The notes below the pieces were generated by a model. The model had not been told where the DNA came from. It made no database searches and worked only from the letters and a program-made list of their open reading frames with translations. Of a stretch of DNA of 38,963 bases, positions 38,828 through 38,963 are shown piece after piece; position 1 is the stretch's first letter; every line of letters starts with the position of its first letter. A program made the translations under genes and the position numbers. The stretch is from contig NZ_JAAXKY010000064.1 in assembly GCF_012911925.1 (NCBI RefSeq), positions 1 to 38,963 of the forward strand, given 5' to 3'. Origin of the DNA: Pseudonocardia xinjiangensis. GTDB taxonomy: Bacteria; Actinomycetota; Actinomycetes; Mycobacteriales; Pseudonocardiaceae.

Positions 38828-38963
38828 TCAGCGGTAGAGCTGTCGGCGTGAGGTGATGTTGAGTTTGCCGAAGATCTTGTGGAGGTGGTACTCGACGGTG
38901 CGGGGACTGATGAACAACCGGGCAGCGATCTCGGGGTTGGACAGTCCGTCGCGGACCAGCCGC
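38828..38963 (-). CDS. LuxR-family regulator, C-terminal HTH only (cut at window edge)
   Basis: The last 44 codons of a minus-strand gene that enters from the right edge. RLVRDGLSNPEIAARL and FISPRTVEYHLHKIF are the recognition region of a LuxR HTH. 34 of the 44 residues equal the end of the LAL protein at 24462-27257 (by eye), so this is probably another LAL-type regulator. Confidence 0.85.
   Translation of the reverse strand, partial: RLVRDGLSNPEIAARLFISPRTVEYHLHKIFGKLNITSRRQLYR

Overview
The window is very G+C-rich DNA with strong third-position G/C bias, GTG/TTG as well as ATG starts, several probable leaderless promoters and typical actinobacterial families (LAL-type LuxR, CGNR zinc-finger regulator, LacI-controlled carbohydrate ABC operon, DUF427). 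It is most likely the chromosome of a soil or plant-associated actinomycete; a Pseudonocardiaceae-like organism is my best guess, but no rRNA or marker gene is present to prove it. I see no tRNA, rRNA, CRISPR array, complete insertion sequence or prophage.

Layout. 1-3.8 kb: truncated LysR regulator divergent from a RibD/DHFR-like reductase, then a TetR regulator divergent from an ACS-type MFS transporter with a dyad operator between them. 4.2-4.7 kb: an unrecognised protein in DNA of visibly lower G+C. 4.7-10 kb: a GntR/UTRA repressor divergent from a tightly coupled four-gene operon (GatZ/KbaZ-like protein, AgaS-like SIS sugar isomerase/deaminase, BadF/NagK-type sugar kinase, DMT-type transporter) that reads as an amino-sugar (galactosamine-type) catabolic route without PTS, deacetylase or GatY/KbaY aldolase. 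10.06-10.7 kb: RNase HI with an extra N-terminal zinc-ribbon-like segment. 10.8-19.1 kb: a plant-polysaccharide side-chain unit: LacI regulator, GH51 arabinofuranosidase, and a divergent ABC importer (lipoprotein plus two permeases) followed by a GH95 glycosidase. Two copies of the palindrome CGAAACTTTCG sit in the divergent promoter region. The two permease genes are separated by an unusual 77-bp element.

19-31.8 kb is an accessory-looking redox/hydrolase region: an alpha/beta hydrolase lacking its nucleophile serine, a flavin disulfide reductase, an epoxide-hydrolase-like enzyme, an SDR and a double-DUF427 protein, a LAL regulator, a canonical SDR, a stand-alone ScoMcrA-head-like small protein, and then a minus-strand operon (SDR, double-DUF427 protein, PNPOx-like protein, VOC protein). 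The SDR-DUF427 pair occurs twice, in opposite orientation and at about 78-79% protein identity, and both SDR copies lack the YxxxK catalytic motif. The second copy is divergent from a CGNR regulator and shares its promoter region with a bipartite 30-bp element that recurs near 35.9 kb.

32-39 kb: a zincin-like protein followed by an in-frame open extension after its stop, an HsaA/acyl-CoA-dehydrogenase-like flavoprotein, a 42-codon remnant of a thiamine-diphosphate decarboxylase, a LysR regulator, a GPR1/FUN34/YaaH-family membrane protein, a YbhN/AglD-like membrane protein, and the C-terminal end of a second LAL-type LuxR regulator at the window edge.

The two best candidates for something undescribed are the duplicated SDR(no YxxxK)-DUF427 cassette with its regulators and the compact amino-sugar operon with a DMT transporter.
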